DNA of 64,000 nucleotides from Pseudomonas sp. Irchel 3E20 (lineage in GTDB: Bacteria; Pseudomonadota; Gammaproteobacteria; Pseudomonadales; Pseudomonadaceae). Where the stretch lies: assembly GCF_900187645.1 (NCBI RefSeq), contig NZ_FYEE01000004.1:186001-250000 (forward strand), in the 5' to 3' direction. Under the pieces are notes generated by a model. The model did no database searches. It was not told the DNA's origin and saw nothing but the letters and a program-made list of their open reading frames with translations. Each line of letters begins with the position of its first letter. The first letter of the stretch is position 1. A program made the position numbers and the translations under genes. This document shows, piece by piece, positions 8,908 through 18,550 of the stretch.

Positions 8908-9966
8908 TCAGAGCGAAACATCCACAAACTTATTTTCACCTTCTGGATACCGGACCTCGAACGAAGGCCAGTTAGTTAGTATGTTCTGCCATTTCCCAGG
9001 CCAGCCCTGCGCATAGTTGAAAATGATCTCAGGCTCGTTACGGGGAGCGACCAACCGCTCGATCAAAGCATGATCCGGGTGATTGTGAGTTTTCCCGCTC
9101 GTGCTGATCAGATACTTTTTGCACCTAAGGACGTCCACCAAAGACTTGTCCGTATTGCCTTTGCTGCCATGATGCGAAACCTTCAGCAGGTCAATCGGCT
9201 CTTGATTCAGCAGGTGAATCGCTAGCCCCCTCTTGATGACATCGCTGAAGGCATCTGCGGCTAGAAGCACGCGTTTCTTATCGAACGTCAGAAGCAATGC
9301 AATGCTGCTTCTGTTGGGTACCGATGTGTCAGACACAAAAGTGGCCCCACCATTAAAAAAGAAATTCTTCGGAGGCCATGTATCACCGCGCCCTAACAGG
9401 TCGCCAGGAGCAGATTCCGGCTCCGGTGGAGGTAATACAGGATTGATCCAATGCCTCGCCAGAGCCGTCAATCCATCCTGGTCCGGCGACAGCACTCTTA
9501 CATCAAGCCCTCCTCGCAACGAGACTGCATGTGAAGACTGAAGAATGGCACCACCGTCCTTGTCATTTTCCTGCTTTCGATAAACTGCATTCCACGCAAG
9601 CTTACGACTGCGAATCAACTTGGACAGAGCGTCGCCCTCACGCGGCCCCAAGAGGTCCGAAGGCGTAAGGTGATGATATCCGTTGAACCACACCTCACGG
9701 ATTTGAAGCCATGGAGGGGTGTTATTGAGCAACTCAATCACACCTTGGATGTGGTCGAGATCATAGTGGGTCACGACCAGCGCTTCCAGCCATAGCTGAC
9801 CGTCCACGCCCTCAGACTTCAGCACGTACTCTAGTACGCACAGTAGGGTTTTCGATGATCCAGACGGGCCCCCATCGACAAGCATATGGAAAGGCTGTTC
9901 ATCCTGACCGTAGCTGATCAGCAATGAGTCGCCGTTCTCAACTTGAATTGCTCTAACACGAAACAT
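8908..9966 (-). CDS. MBL-fold hydrolase (ComEC/Rec2-like), partner of CHAT protein
   Basis: This 352-residue metallo-beta-lactamase-fold protein resembles the soluble hydrolase domain of ComEC. Metal-binding motifs visible: THYDLDHIQG (HxDxDH) near residue 68, LLAADAFSD, and the ComEC-like SHHGSKGN. It probably hydrolyses a nucleic acid or nucleotide in the cytoplasm; there is no signal peptide. The ATG at 9966 is preceded by AAGGGA and lies inside the end of the CHAT gene, so the two are translationally coupled. MBL hydrolases are recurrent partners of proteases in bacterial conflict systems, for example in AVAST type 1, which suggests a nuclease effector or activator role here. Confidence 0.8.
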   Translation of the reverse strand: MFRVRAIQVENGDSLLISYGQDEQPFHMLVDGGPSGSSKTLLCVLEYVLKSEGVDGQLWLEALVVTHYDLDHIQGVIELLNNTPPWLQIREVWFNGYHHLTPSDLLGPREGDALSKLIRSRKLAWNAVYRKQENDKDGGAILQSSHAVSLRGGLDVRVLSPDQDGLTALARHWINPVLPPPEPESAPGDLLGRGDTWPPKNFFFNGGATFVSDTSVPNRSSIALLLTFDKKRVLLAADAFSDVIKRGLAIHLLNQEPIDLLKVSHHGSKGNTDKSLVDVLRCKKYLISTSGKTHNHPDHALIERLVAPRNEPEIIFNYAQGWPGKWQNILTNWPSFEVRYPEGENKFVDVSL

Positions 9967-12616
9967 GATCAATCCCTTGAGTGTGTTCTTTACCTAGCAC
10001 GATGTCGGCGTCCCCGAACGCAATCACGGCCAATCCCAGGGCGAGCCCGTCGGCCAATAATCGACGTCGTATTGCGCTGATGATCTCTCCGATAGAGGGC
10101 GAGTTGGACTGATTTGCGGCCTCTTTCAAATGCACCACCAGATCGCGTGCTACGCGGTTGGCATGACGGCCCAGTATTTTTGTCATTGCCGCCACGACCA
10201 CGCCCGCGCCACCTCTCTGTAGGATGGCAGGCAAGCTGCTACCAGGCATTTCACCGAGCCCTGAAGAGCAGCCGATGGCGATGACTACGGATGCATTCCT
10301 GACATGTTCTGCCCCAATAGAGCCTAGGTTGAGACCTGAATCCGCCCCGATGTATAAAACTTCGTTTTCCTGGTGAACCAGCAGCAACAGCAGTGAGGGA
10401 GCGACCTGCGCGAGCCGAATTTCCCAATCGTCCCAATCGGTGATTTTTCTTGCGCCAATTGACGTTTCAATCCCTACGATCCGCACGATTTCATGAGGTA
10501 AGACATCGGCGTCCGCGAAATTGTCGGCCTTATCACTTGCAGCAAACGCAATCGTGGACAAATCTTCGATTCGACGCCTCTCTGGTTTTTTTCCTTCCGG
10601 ACTTCCCCACACACGCGGCACCAGCCCTGCTTTCCATGTATGCCGTTCAATCACACCCGAGACACCTAGAAACCCCATCGGGCAAAGCTGTTTGCCAGCA
10701 TCTCGAATACTACAACCTGCGATCGCTTGCCCCTTGCTCAAGCATTGTGCACGCTCAGTACACAGCACTGCCTGGGGTGACCTGGGTATCTTTCCGTCGT
10801 AAAGGTACTCAATCGGGAAGAAAGCGTCGCTTTGCATCACCAGTTGGACACGCCCTTCACTACCGGGCCAAGCCGGAACGATTGATCGTAAGTGGCTCTG
10901 GAGCATTGCACCTCGATTTGCCAATTTAAGCATCAAAGACGCCAACTCAGCATCGGGGTTGGAAACCGCTGCCTCGAGAGCGTCCAATAGATGCTGGCGC
11001 GCCATTCCAATGTCATTCTCAGACAGAGGGGAAAAAACGACTTCGCCAGCTCCGGTAACCACGGCAACGCTCGGTTGATTCCCAAGGCTATCGTTCACCA
11101 ACAATGCAGCGTCAAAAGCCTTTTTCGTACGATCTACCGGCGTGACAATATTTTCGATGAAAAAACGGATCGATTTGCCTGGCGCGGTCTGGTAGCGGGC
11201 GGTTTGAAGAATCTGAGCACCGTCGCTTATGAGAAAGCGAAGATCGATTGAACCAGACTCGATGTAGCGAGTGAATGTTGCGGTTGTCGAATCTCCGGTT
11301 CTCGAAAGCTCCAGCAATCGGCTTTCCGGCTCACGGCCGTACTCAAATAAGTGAACCTGGAGGAGCTTGCTCTCTTCGCTCCACTCGACTCGGTTATCCG
11401 GGAACGCTGGGCGACTGTCCGAATCCCGCAACGGCGTCCTCACGCGAATATCGATGTCGATCTCTACGACACCTGCCTTCGGCCATTCTCGAACCTCTTG
11501 CCGGCCTTGCCGAGTGCGCGCGTTCAGGATCCTCTCAACGGGCGGAGCAGGACGCCTAACAGGAGGTCGCGCGACGTGGTCCAGGCTGAGTTCTCGAGGA
11601 GTCGGTGGGTCGGAAGTCACGCGGGCGGCTGCACGACCTGACTTGCTTAGCGTCGAATCCGTCAGTAAAAAATCTGTAACCTGATAAGGCAGGCTTTGCT
11701 CCATTACATCTGGGTAGTCTGTATTGGAAATTCTACGGTCCACCGAGTCCGGCCCACCAAAGAGTGAGTATCGGCCAGCCAAAAAAGATTGAGTGGACGA
11801 AAGAATCACAGCAAACAAGTCGGTTTCTTTTCCCGCAGCTTTGACCGCCTCGGCGAAAGATGCCCCCTTTTCGACCAGTGATGAAATGACTGATCGCAGC
11901 CAATCTATGACTCTAAAGTTGTCTACATCAATGTGTACCACGCATTGAGCGCACAGTTCATCCCGCAAGCGACTGACATCTGCGGCCATGGTCCCAACAC
12001 GCTGTCCGTAGAGAACCACTAGTCGTGCAGCTTTGGTTACGCGAATCGCTTCAATGGAATCAACGATTAAGACATCAGCGACAGTGAAATCCGAGCTCCA
12101 CTCGAAGTCTCCCAGTTCGTAGTCGATATACGCATAAGGCAACAGGCCCGGGTCCGTTACCACAATCAGCCCCCCCCGCGACCTCGGTACAACCGGAAAG
12201 CGCGGCCTGGCATCTCGTTCCCACTCAGGAAACACATACCCGGACCCAACCAAGCTCGACATTTCAGCGACGGCCACGCCGATTGCCTCGGCACCCTCTG
12301 GCCAACCCCAGACCGATCTCACTATCTTGATTTTCGGCGCACGATCCCTCAACAACACGTTGAAAGCTTCACCCAATGTGACGGCCAACTGAGGGTCAAC
12401 CCATTGATCAGCATCCATCACGCTTGAGTCCCCGCCCCACTTGACTGGACTCTGTCGTGGTACAGCTCTTTGGAGAGAGGCCAGCGTTTTACTTGGCGTA
12501 TCCCACCAAGTCCAATCGTCCCTTTCCAAAAGGATGCCGAGCGCCGCTCGCGCTGCAGGACCGAGATTGGCATCTACATTGCCTAGCCACTGAACGTCTC
12601 TTTGATCCATCTCCAT
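9953..12616 (-). CDS. CHAT-domain caspase-like protease, 887 aa
   Basis: The C-terminal ~250 residues form a CHAT (caspase HetF-associated) peptidase domain. A His in LLLLLVHQENEV (about 748) and a Cys in VIAIGCSSGL (about 783) give the His-Cys dyad, with the usual following segment AILQRGGAGVVVAAMTKIL. Upstream are a Cys-rich patch (SKGQAIAGCSIRDAGKQLCP) and FFPIEYLYDGK typical of larger CHAT proteins. Residues about 170-290 resemble a second, degenerate CHAT-like fold. CHAT proteases cleave partners after activation in several defence systems. The start at 12616 has AGGGA seven bases upstream. It forms an operon with the MBL gene. Confidence 0.78.
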   Translation of the reverse strand: MEMDQRDVQWLGNVDANLGPAARAALGILLERDDWTWWDTPSKTLASLQRAVPRQSPVKWGGDSSVMDADQWVDPQLAVTLGEAFNVLLRDRAPKIKIVRSVWGWPEGAEAIGVAVAEMSSLVGSGYVFPEWERDARPRFPVVPRSRGGLIVVTDPGLLPYAYIDYELGDFEWSSDFTVADVLIVDSIEAIRVTKAARLVVLYGQRVGTMAADVSRLRDELCAQCVVHIDVDNFRVIDWLRSVISSLVEKGASFAEAVKAAGKETDLFAVILSSTQSFLAGRYSLFGGPDSVDRRISNTDYPDVMEQSLPYQVTDFLLTDSTLSKSGRAAARVTSDPPTPRELSLDHVARPPVRRPAPPVERILNARTRQGRQEVREWPKAGVVEIDIDIRVRTPLRDSDSRPAFPDNRVEWSEESKLLQVHLFEYGREPESRLLELSRTGDSTTATFTRYIESGSIDLRFLISDGAQILQTARYQTAPGKSIRFFIENIVTPVDRTKKAFDAALLVNDSLGNQPSVAVVTGAGEVVFSPLSENDIGMARQHLLDALEAAVSNPDAELASLMLKLANRGAMLQSHLRSIVPAWPGSEGRVQLVMQSDAFFPIEYLYDGKIPRSPQAVLCTERAQCLSKGQAIAGCSIRDAGKQLCPMGFLGVSGVIERHTWKAGLVPRVWGSPEGKKPERRRIEDLSTIAFAASDKADNFADADVLPHEIVRIVGIETSIGARKITDWDDWEIRLAQVAPSLLLLLVHQENEVLYIGADSGLNLGSIGAEHVRNASVVIAIGCSSGLGEMPGSSLPAILQRGGAGVVVAAMTKILGRHANRVARDLVVHLKEAANQSNSPSIGEIISAIRRRLLADGLALGLAVIAFGDADIVLGKEHTQGIDHVSC

Positions 12617-13228
12617 CTTTAAATCCCTAACACCTGGGGGTTCATCCTGAATGAGCAGCGTAAGACGTTTCTAAATCGAGTGGACAGTGCAGTCAAAGAG
12701 AACCAGGAGAGCGGCTGACCGGCCACTCTAGCCTTGAGTCTATGGCTGGTATACGGAAGAGGACGAGCCCAATACAGCACCTCGCTTTAGCTTTTTTTGC
12801 ATCTGTAACGAGAGAGTTACGACCCGCCTATGGCCTCTAAAGATAGCGCGCATCCATGGCAAAATGCCACTCAAATGCAAACGGTAAATGATCGAAGGTG
12901 CCTTTGATGGATGCCCTGCGTGACGCGCTGTAGCTGACGATACCGCGTACGACTTGGTACGGTGACAGAAGCAGCCCCACTTCCGACCATCCTGGCGTGG
13001 ATGTCCACCTTGCACCACCTCGGCATTTTCAGAAATCGCCATTTGCGATCCCTCGTGTAGGGCGCTCAAGCGGGGCAAAACTGGAGGCATATGAAGATTT
13101 TTTCAAGCTAAAAATGCCGTCCACTCGTGAGGAGCGCGTGATTTAGCATCGAATCATCCCACCCCTCGCAACTGTGCATCGCCAACCCATTGGCAGGCAC
13201 TAGTCGCCTGACATCAATGCTGTGGAGC
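12617..13228. other. Intergenic DNA with one copy of a short direct repeat
   Basis: I see no supported gene. A 116-codon minus frame (12740-13090) has no homology cue and atypical composition. Bases 12690-12725 match 20581-20610 in two blocks. Confidence 0.4.
12690..12725 (+). repeat. Short diverged direct repeat, copy 1
   Basis: Begins CAGTCAAAG and ends GCTGACCGGCCA; both blocks recur in the same order and orientation at 20581-20610, with a differing middle that also shares GGAGA. Confidence 0.4.
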
Positions 13229-13504
13229 TCAATAAACCTTCACATCGTAGCCCAGTGCTCTCAACGCCTTGCTGGTGCGACCGTTGCGCGGTGGGACCAC
13301 TTCCGGTCGAGCCCAGCCGATCACCTCGGCTAGTGAGTTCAGGCCGTAGCGTGGGATGCTGTACTCCCAGTCGCGCCCAGCATGGTACAGGCGCAACCAG
13401 ATTTCATTATCTTGCCCTTCGTAGAGCACATGGTGGAGTAGCTTGCGAACATCCCATCCCTTTCGGATGCGCTGACGCAGAATGAGTTCGGCAAAGGGCC
13501 GCAC
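13229..13504 (-). CDS. Small protein of unknown function downstream of PLD-like pseudogene
   Basis: This 91-residue frame starts with GTG four bases after the stop of the upstream broken gene, an arrangement typical of translational coupling. It is basic and Trp/Tyr-rich (RKGWDVRKLLHHVLY, GRDWEYSIPRYG) and ends in GYDVKVY. I do not recognise the family. It was probably the second gene of a two-gene unit with the PLD-like protein and may now be unexpressed or non-functional because its partner is broken. Confidence 0.45.
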   Translation of the reverse strand: MRPFAELILRQRIRKGWDVRKLLHHVLYEGQDNEIWLRLYHAGRDWEYSIPRYGLNSLAEVIGWARPEVVPPRNGRTSKALRALGYDVKVY

Positions 13505-13507
13505 ATG

Positions 13508-14574
13508 TTACTCCCTATCCAGCGTCTTCAGCTCAGGAAAGCCAAGCTCGGCGGTTGGCACTTTTATTATGTGCTCCATGGTGGCGTGGGTGTTGCGGCA
13601 CAGGACGGTGAATTCCTCACTAGATAGTTCGAGCACCTTGTCCTGCGCCAGCAACTCACGCACCGCCGGTGCACTCTCATAAAGCGCGTAGTCTTCGTAC
13701 GATGGCGCCTCCGACAAAGACTTCCACCACCTAAGTTCAACCTCCAGTGCAGCCTGCGGGTTGGCCGGTGGTGTTCGTGGAAGTCCTCGTATGGCTTGCG
13801 CTGGGCGTCGCCGACATGATTGTAATAGTAACCATGCAGAAATTGATCGACATGCCAAGCACTTGGGACATCGGCACTCACCCATTTGGGTCGGTAGTCA
13901 ACCAGTTGTTGCTGGATGCTCTGCAGAATACCGAGCGTTTCTAACAACTCCTGCTTGAAATTGTCCTTGCGTCGGTCAAAGGCGGCCTTCTCTTGGACAA
14001 AGCTCGGACCTTCCCATTCGGGATGGCTGCGCTTCTTGCGCGACTCGTCGTAGATGCCCTTGTTCCAGAGGTTGAAGCGCTCCATTTCAGCGATGTAATC
14101 CGCCGAAATAGGGATGGTCACTTCCAGTTCACGCAGGTAGTCGAAGAGGTCTTCCAGCTGATTGTCCATGCCATTTGCGAGCAACTCGTCCGCCGTCAGG
14201 AAAACTCCCGCTTCAATGTTCGTAAGCCACCCATTATCGGTATGGTTGGCCGAGCCAATATAGGCGCCGTAACCTTTCCACCAAATAACCTTGGGGTGGA
14301 AGCGGTCGGGGACAAAGCGCGTAAATACATTGTCTTTCTGATGCTTGAACAGGCGCTTGAGCAGCTCTACCGAAACAGGCACGGTATGGTCGTAGCGCAT
14401 CCATAGGTCCAGACGCAGCTTGTTATTGACGCAACGGCCGACCAGATCTTAGGTAATATCGGATGCACTACTGCCATAGGCCACGGCAGCCAATACGCCA
14501 TCTATCTCGACCTCGGCCCCAGTTAATAGGTCGCGTAGGTGTACCCCGTTAATTCGATTGGCGATCAGCTTCAT
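13508..14574 (-). pseudogene. Phospholipase D-like (HKD) family protein, degraded
   Basis: The gene starts at an ATG at 14574 preceded by AAGGAG, then has an in-frame TAA at 14451-14449 (codon 42). The frame resumes as DLVGRCVNNKLRLDLWMRYD and carries the PLD motif RFHPKVIWWKG with GSANHTDNGW, the H-x-K...S-x-N/D signature of phospholipase D/nuclease domains. Near 13760-13775 a one-base indel moves the homologous sequence into another frame, which ends at 13508. Stop plus frameshift make this a pseudogene of roughly 355 codons. PLD-fold nucleases occur in restriction and Mokosh-type defence, so this may be a dead defence gene. Confidence 0.75.
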
Positions 14575-14681
14575 GTCGACTCCTTTCAACGTATTGCGTC
14601 GGACAATGCGCACACGACGCTGCTATATCCGCTCAATCACAAATTGAGCGGTAAGCGACCGCCCAACTCACCTTGCGCAAG

Positions 14682-14840
14682 TCAGTCCGGTATCCACCGA
14701 CGTGGCAGCAACTGATCAATCTCACTTACTTGCTGCGTCTGCAGCCGCGTCAGCACATCCTTTAGACAAGCATACGGGTCATGCCCATTAATGCGCATTG
14801 ACTGGATCAGGCTCATGATCCGCTGCTGAAGCTTATCCGA
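14682..14840 (-). mobile_element. IS66-family TnpC transposase 3' scar
   Basis: The minus frame ending at 14682 reads MSLIQSMRINGHDPYACL, then KDVLTRLQTQQVSEIDQLLP, closely resembling the conserved C-terminal end of IS66 TnpC transposases. Only about 50 codons are left and sequence upstream does not match the family, so this is a fossil. The surrounding 14575-14998 holds nothing else clear apart from the ribosome binding site of the next gene. Confidence 0.7.
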
Positions 14841-14998
14841 AGTAGGCGCATACCTTTTGCCAGACTTAATGGCCTTTCGATATCACTTTCGTAATAATCC
14901 TTTCAAGAAACGCGCATCGCCGCCGATGCGTTCGGATTGGACTGCCTCCATGCAGGGTCAGGCGCCACCTCGGCGCCCTATCTGAAGGATGAGATGAC

Positions 14999-16927
14999 AT
15001 GGAAACGAAAGAGACCCTCGAACAGGGTGTTCTATATGCTCAGGCTGGCTTCAACGAACTGCAGAACCAGTTCCTGACCGATGCATTGGATCAGTACTCG
15101 GTGATGCTCAAGAAATCGATCACAAGAAAAGACGGTGAGTATGCAAACTGGGCCCTGGACAAGCAGCAGGGCCGAATCGCAGAAGCTCACCACGCGGGCT
15201 CGTTCAACATCGAAGCAGCCGGCAAGGGAGCCAACAACCACCGAGCCACGTTGGACGTAGGGCGACATAACGATCCAGTCACCGACATTCGCATCAACAC
15301 CCCCGATGGCTCTAAGGACTATCAACTCAAGTTCTACAAGACTGCAGAGGAAAGCACCAAAGCCATCAACCACGGTGATTATCAGGACGTAGGCAAAATC
15401 GTCCCGGAGGAGCAGCTCGCTGACGCCCGAATCGTTGCCAAAGACGAGGCGACCAACAACGCCCAGAAGCGGCCGGAGGTAAGCGAGAACTACAAGAAGA
15501 CCTCAAAGACTCTGGATGACTCGATCCATTCGGACGATCGCCCCGACATAAAGAGCAAGCCACTCAAGCGCCGCGGCGAAGGCAGCTCTGAGGAACTCGT
15601 CAAAGAGACCACCAAAGAAGGCAAAGGTCCCGAGTACGCAGAGAAAGATCGCGTGCGTGCTGAGTTCAATCGCATGCAGTACGCGAATGCTGCAAAGGCT
15701 GGAGCAATCGGTGCGGCCACCCTAAGCGCAGCTTCCGAGCTAATTGGCATCATGCGTAGCGATGATCCCCTTACGATGGAGCAGTGCTATGAGGCAGCCG
15801 AGCGCATTGTTCTGAGCTCGATCAAGGGGGCCGGCAATGCCGTTCTGGTCACTGGCATTCAGCACCTTGGCCAGAACCTGATCGACAGCGCCTCGCACAC
15901 CGTACTCAAGAACGCAGGCGGCCACCTGATCAAAGGCAACGTAGCTTCGGCTGTTGCCAACATCGCGGTGAGCCTCGGTCAGAACATCTACAAGTTCTCG
16001 CGAGGCGAAATCGACAGCCTGGAGTTCGGTGGCTCAATGATCAGCGCTACGGTATCGGTGGTGGGCGGATCCTTGGCGTACAGCGCAGGCACCGCAACGG
16101 CGACCTTCCTGGGCCAATGGGTGGCCTCCGAGATAGCCACCACAGCGCTGTTTGGCACCACGCTTGGAACCCTTGGCCCCATTGCGCTGGGCGCCGTATT
16201 CTCGATTGGGTTCTCCTTCGCTGTCTCTGCTTATGTCGGCCACTTCGTCGGCCAAGGTAAAAAACTGGCGATAGAGGACATGCAGGCTGCGATGTCCCAG
16301 CTCACCAACGGCTCAATCAACCTGTCGCAGTACGCGGGGTTGGTCGGAACGATGTCCGAGTTCAAGTTCGAGTGGAAGGACATGCTGCCGTTTTCAGGCA
16401 GTATCTCGGTGTTCTCGGAATACCGTGCTCGCAAAGGTCAGCTCATGGCCGTGCAGAAGCAGATCGAGAAGCAGATCGCCAGCCTACCCTCCCAAGAGGC
16501 AGAAGCCCTCTATCAGCTTAAGGCCAGCTACCAACAGAAGATTCTGCAGATTGAGGAGGACTACGAGCGTCAACGCCAAGAGATCACTCGGCAAGCGGGT
16601 GAGCGCTATCAGATGTTGAGCAAAGACCTGAACGCTCACCTGGAGCTTCAGTTCCTCCTGTTCACCCCAATCAAGAACGCCCTTCTCGGCGAGAACAAGG
16701 CGCTCCAGGCTGCCGGCACCGAACAGCAACTCGAACAGGCGCGCATGGATGCCTATCGCAAGGAGCTCAAAACGCTGCAGCAATCCCTTGAGGCGACTGC
16801 ATTCGAGGGTGGTGACACCGACAAAATCGCACGGACGATGCTGGCCACGATCGATGTCCGTCTCATGGACGTGCTGCCTGAGCAGACGTCGTGGGATCAG
16901 GCCTACGATTTTTTTGTGCGCCCGTAG
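14999..16927 (+). CDS. Membrane protein with putative nuclease-like N-terminus, first gene of helicase operon
   Basis: This 642-residue protein belongs to no family I recognise. Residues 55-115 contain GRIAEAHHAGSFNIEA, DPVTDIRI and KDYQLKFYK; the spacing E62, D96, Q109-x-K111 is compatible with a PD-(D/E)xK nuclease core. Residues about 230-430 are Gly/Ala-rich hydrophobic segments that could insert into a membrane, as in phage tape-measure or pore-forming proteins. Residues 480-610 are strongly coiled-coil. AAGGATGAG precedes the ATG. It is followed 15 bp later by the next gene. It is the likely effector of a four-gene operon; function is inferred from motifs only. Confidence 0.7.
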   Translation: METKETLEQGVLYAQAGFNELQNQFLTDALDQYSVMLKKSITRKDGEYANWALDKQQGRIAEAHHAGSFNIEAAGKGANNHRATLDVGRHNDPVTDIRINTPDGSKDYQLKFYKTAEESTKAINHGDYQDVGKIVPEEQLADARIVAKDEATNNAQKRPEVSENYKKTSKTLDDSIHSDDRPDIKSKPLKRRGEGSSEELVKETTKEGKGPEYAEKDRVRAEFNRMQYANAAKAGAIGAATLSAASELIGIMRSDDPLTMEQCYEAAERIVLSSIKGAGNAVLVTGIQHLGQNLIDSASHTVLKNAGGHLIKGNVASAVANIAVSLGQNIYKFSRGEIDSLEFGGSMISATVSVVGGSLAYSAGTATATFLGQWVASEIATTALFGTTLGTLGPIALGAVFSIGFSFAVSAYVGHFVGQGKKLAIEDMQAAMSQLTNGSINLSQYAGLVGTMSEFKFEWKDMLPFSGSISVFSEYRARKGQLMAVQKQIEKQIASLPSQEAEALYQLKASYQQKILQIEEDYERQRQEITRQAGERYQMLSKDLNAHLELQFLLFTPIKNALLGENKALQAAGTEQQLEQARMDAYRKELKTLQQSLEATAFEGGDTDKIARTMLATIDVRLMDVLPEQTSWDQAYDFFVRP

Positions 16928-16942
16928 TGCAAGGAGCCCAAA

Positions 16943-18151
16943 ATGCTAAAGAAACTTGTCCATTACTTCACCAGCCGTAGCCTAGATAAACATCTGCAAA
17001 AAACGCAGTGCATGATCGATGAGTATGAGCGCGAAGCCGCAGCTAGCCAGGCCCGGGTTAGAGCTCAAGCCGACGCGTACAAATTGCAGATCCAACAGCT
17101 CGCCAAGCTACGCGAGGAAGAACTCAAGCAGTACGTTGATTTCCTCAACGATCACATCGAGAAAACCACGGACTACATCGACCACCTCAAAGACCTCCCG
17201 CAGGCCATGTTCCTGTGCATCGAGGAATGGTTGCGCAAGAACATCAGCGAGCTGCGCTGGAACCTTGAGCGAGACAAAACCCAGGTCATCCGATCCACGA
17301 TTTCGTACCTGGATGAGCTCAATCAAGAGATGATCCGGCTTTCGCGCGCCGAGGAACGCCGCACCTGGCAAGCACAAATTGCGAATCGTCCGCCTCGCGT
17401 CACAACACCGGAGATCACCAAGTTAGTCAAACAGTTTGCAAGAGATGCCAAGTCCGATGCCAAGGACTATGAGCGCGATCTGAGCCGTATCAAAAGCTAT
17501 CAGAGCAAGCTGCGAAAGCAGCTAAGTGACCTTCGAATTTCCACCTCAGAGCTCAAGGCAGAGAAGGAACGAAACAGTGAGCAACACCAGCTCGTGAGGC
17601 AGTGCGTGAAGACCCTCTACGAGCAGTGCGGTACCAAATTCAGAGCACTGCAGGATATTTTTGAAAACTACTACCAGTTCTCGGACAGCGAGTCGCCACT
17701 GGCCAACCTGTGGATTTCACAAATGCCCAATGGCGGTACGCTCAGGGAAATCAATCAGGTGCTCATCGATACGAGGCCCGATTGGGAAGACGCCAAGCGC
17801 AAGACATCAGATCTCAAACATCGTAAAGCGATTATCCAAACGCGCATCAAGTGGGCTCATGATTATCAAGAGTTCTCCACACTCGCTGCGGACAAGGCAG
17901 CGCGCTCGGAGATTTTCCATTCGCTTGCAGCCGCTCGCGAACACCAGGACAACTTCTACGAAGCTCGTCAGGTGTTCACATCTCGCCGCGATGAAATCAA
18001 GAAACTCATGGGCTGGATCAACGACCTGCACCCCTCGAAAACCATCGAGCAGGTATTCACCCTGCTCGCGCGCGACAACGCAGACATCTACTGGCCGGCG
18101 ATCGGCCTGGCGACCAAGTCAGTACGTCACCCAGCAAGGAGGCTACAGTGA
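16943..18151 (+). CDS. Long coiled-coil protein, second gene of helicase operon
   Basis: This 402-residue, highly charged protein is almost wholly predicted as coiled coil: heptad-rich stretches at about 20-75, 100-150 and 175-230, and again towards 340. No catalytic motif, signal peptide or membrane segment is seen. It starts 15 bp after the first gene with AAGGAG upstream, and its stop overlaps the GTG start of the next gene, so co-translation is likely. Its length and coil content suggest a scaffold bridging the membrane protein and the helicase. I cannot name a family. Confidence 0.7.
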   Translation: MLKKLVHYFTSRSLDKHLQKTQCMIDEYEREAAASQARVRAQADAYKLQIQQLAKLREEELKQYVDFLNDHIEKTTDYIDHLKDLPQAMFLCIEEWLRKNISELRWNLERDKTQVIRSTISYLDELNQEMIRLSRAEERRTWQAQIANRPPRVTTPEITKLVKQFARDAKSDAKDYERDLSRIKSYQSKLRKQLSDLRISTSELKAEKERNSEQHQLVRQCVKTLYEQCGTKFRALQDIFENYYQFSDSESPLANLWISQMPNGGTLREINQVLIDTRPDWEDAKRKTSDLKHRKAIIQTRIKWAHDYQEFSTLAADKAARSEIFHSLAAAREHQDNFYEARQVFTSRRDEIKKLMGWINDLHPSKTIEQVFTLLARDNADIYWPAIGLATKSVRHPARRLQ

Positions 18152-18549
18152 GTACATCAAGCACAGTGCGCGTGAGCCTCAGCTTCCAATGGGGCGCCTG
18201 GCAATTCAGGGAGTGCTTCATCGCCATATCCGAGGCCGTACGACTGGGCTACACCACCAACGATGAGCTGATCAACGTCCTGCCCCAATTTACGGTCAAC
18301 CGCCTCGTCCTGGGTTTGGACAAACTGCTCGCAGCAGAGATGGCTCATCTCAACATGGACACGCTCTCCATCGATGATGACATGCGAATCGTCGAGGCAC
18401 TCGCGGCTGGCCAGGTACTTGAGTTGCCGCTGAGCATCGAGCAGCTGGAACGAAACGACCCACTGATGAGCAAGATTCTGATGGGCATTGGCGTACGAAA
18501 CCCGGCGGGTGCATTGTCGCTCTTGAAGCCAAAAGTTGAGGGGGTCTGA
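18148..18549 (+). CDS. Small unknown protein, third gene of helicase operon
   Basis: This 133-residue soluble protein is of unknown family. It starts at GTG 18148, inside the previous gene's stop, with a strong AAGGAGG 5 bp upstream. The N-terminal half reads LSFQWGAWQFRECFIAISEA and the rest is helical and acidic. There are no cysteine clusters or catalytic signatures. A small subunit sandwiched between a coiled-coil protein and a helicase may be an adaptor. It ends one base before the ATG of the helicase gene. Confidence 0.65.
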   Translation: MSTSSTVRVSLSFQWGAWQFRECFIAISEAVRLGYTTNDELINVLPQFTVNRLVLGLDKLLAAEMAHLNMDTLSIDDDMRIVEALAAGQVLELPLSIEQLERNDPLMSKILMGIGVRNPAGALSLLKPKVEGV

Positions 18550-18550
18550 G

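Noticed and set aside
12740..13090. 116-codon minus frame as a gene
   Set aside because: No ribosome binding site, no domain and low-quality composition in an otherwise decayed region.
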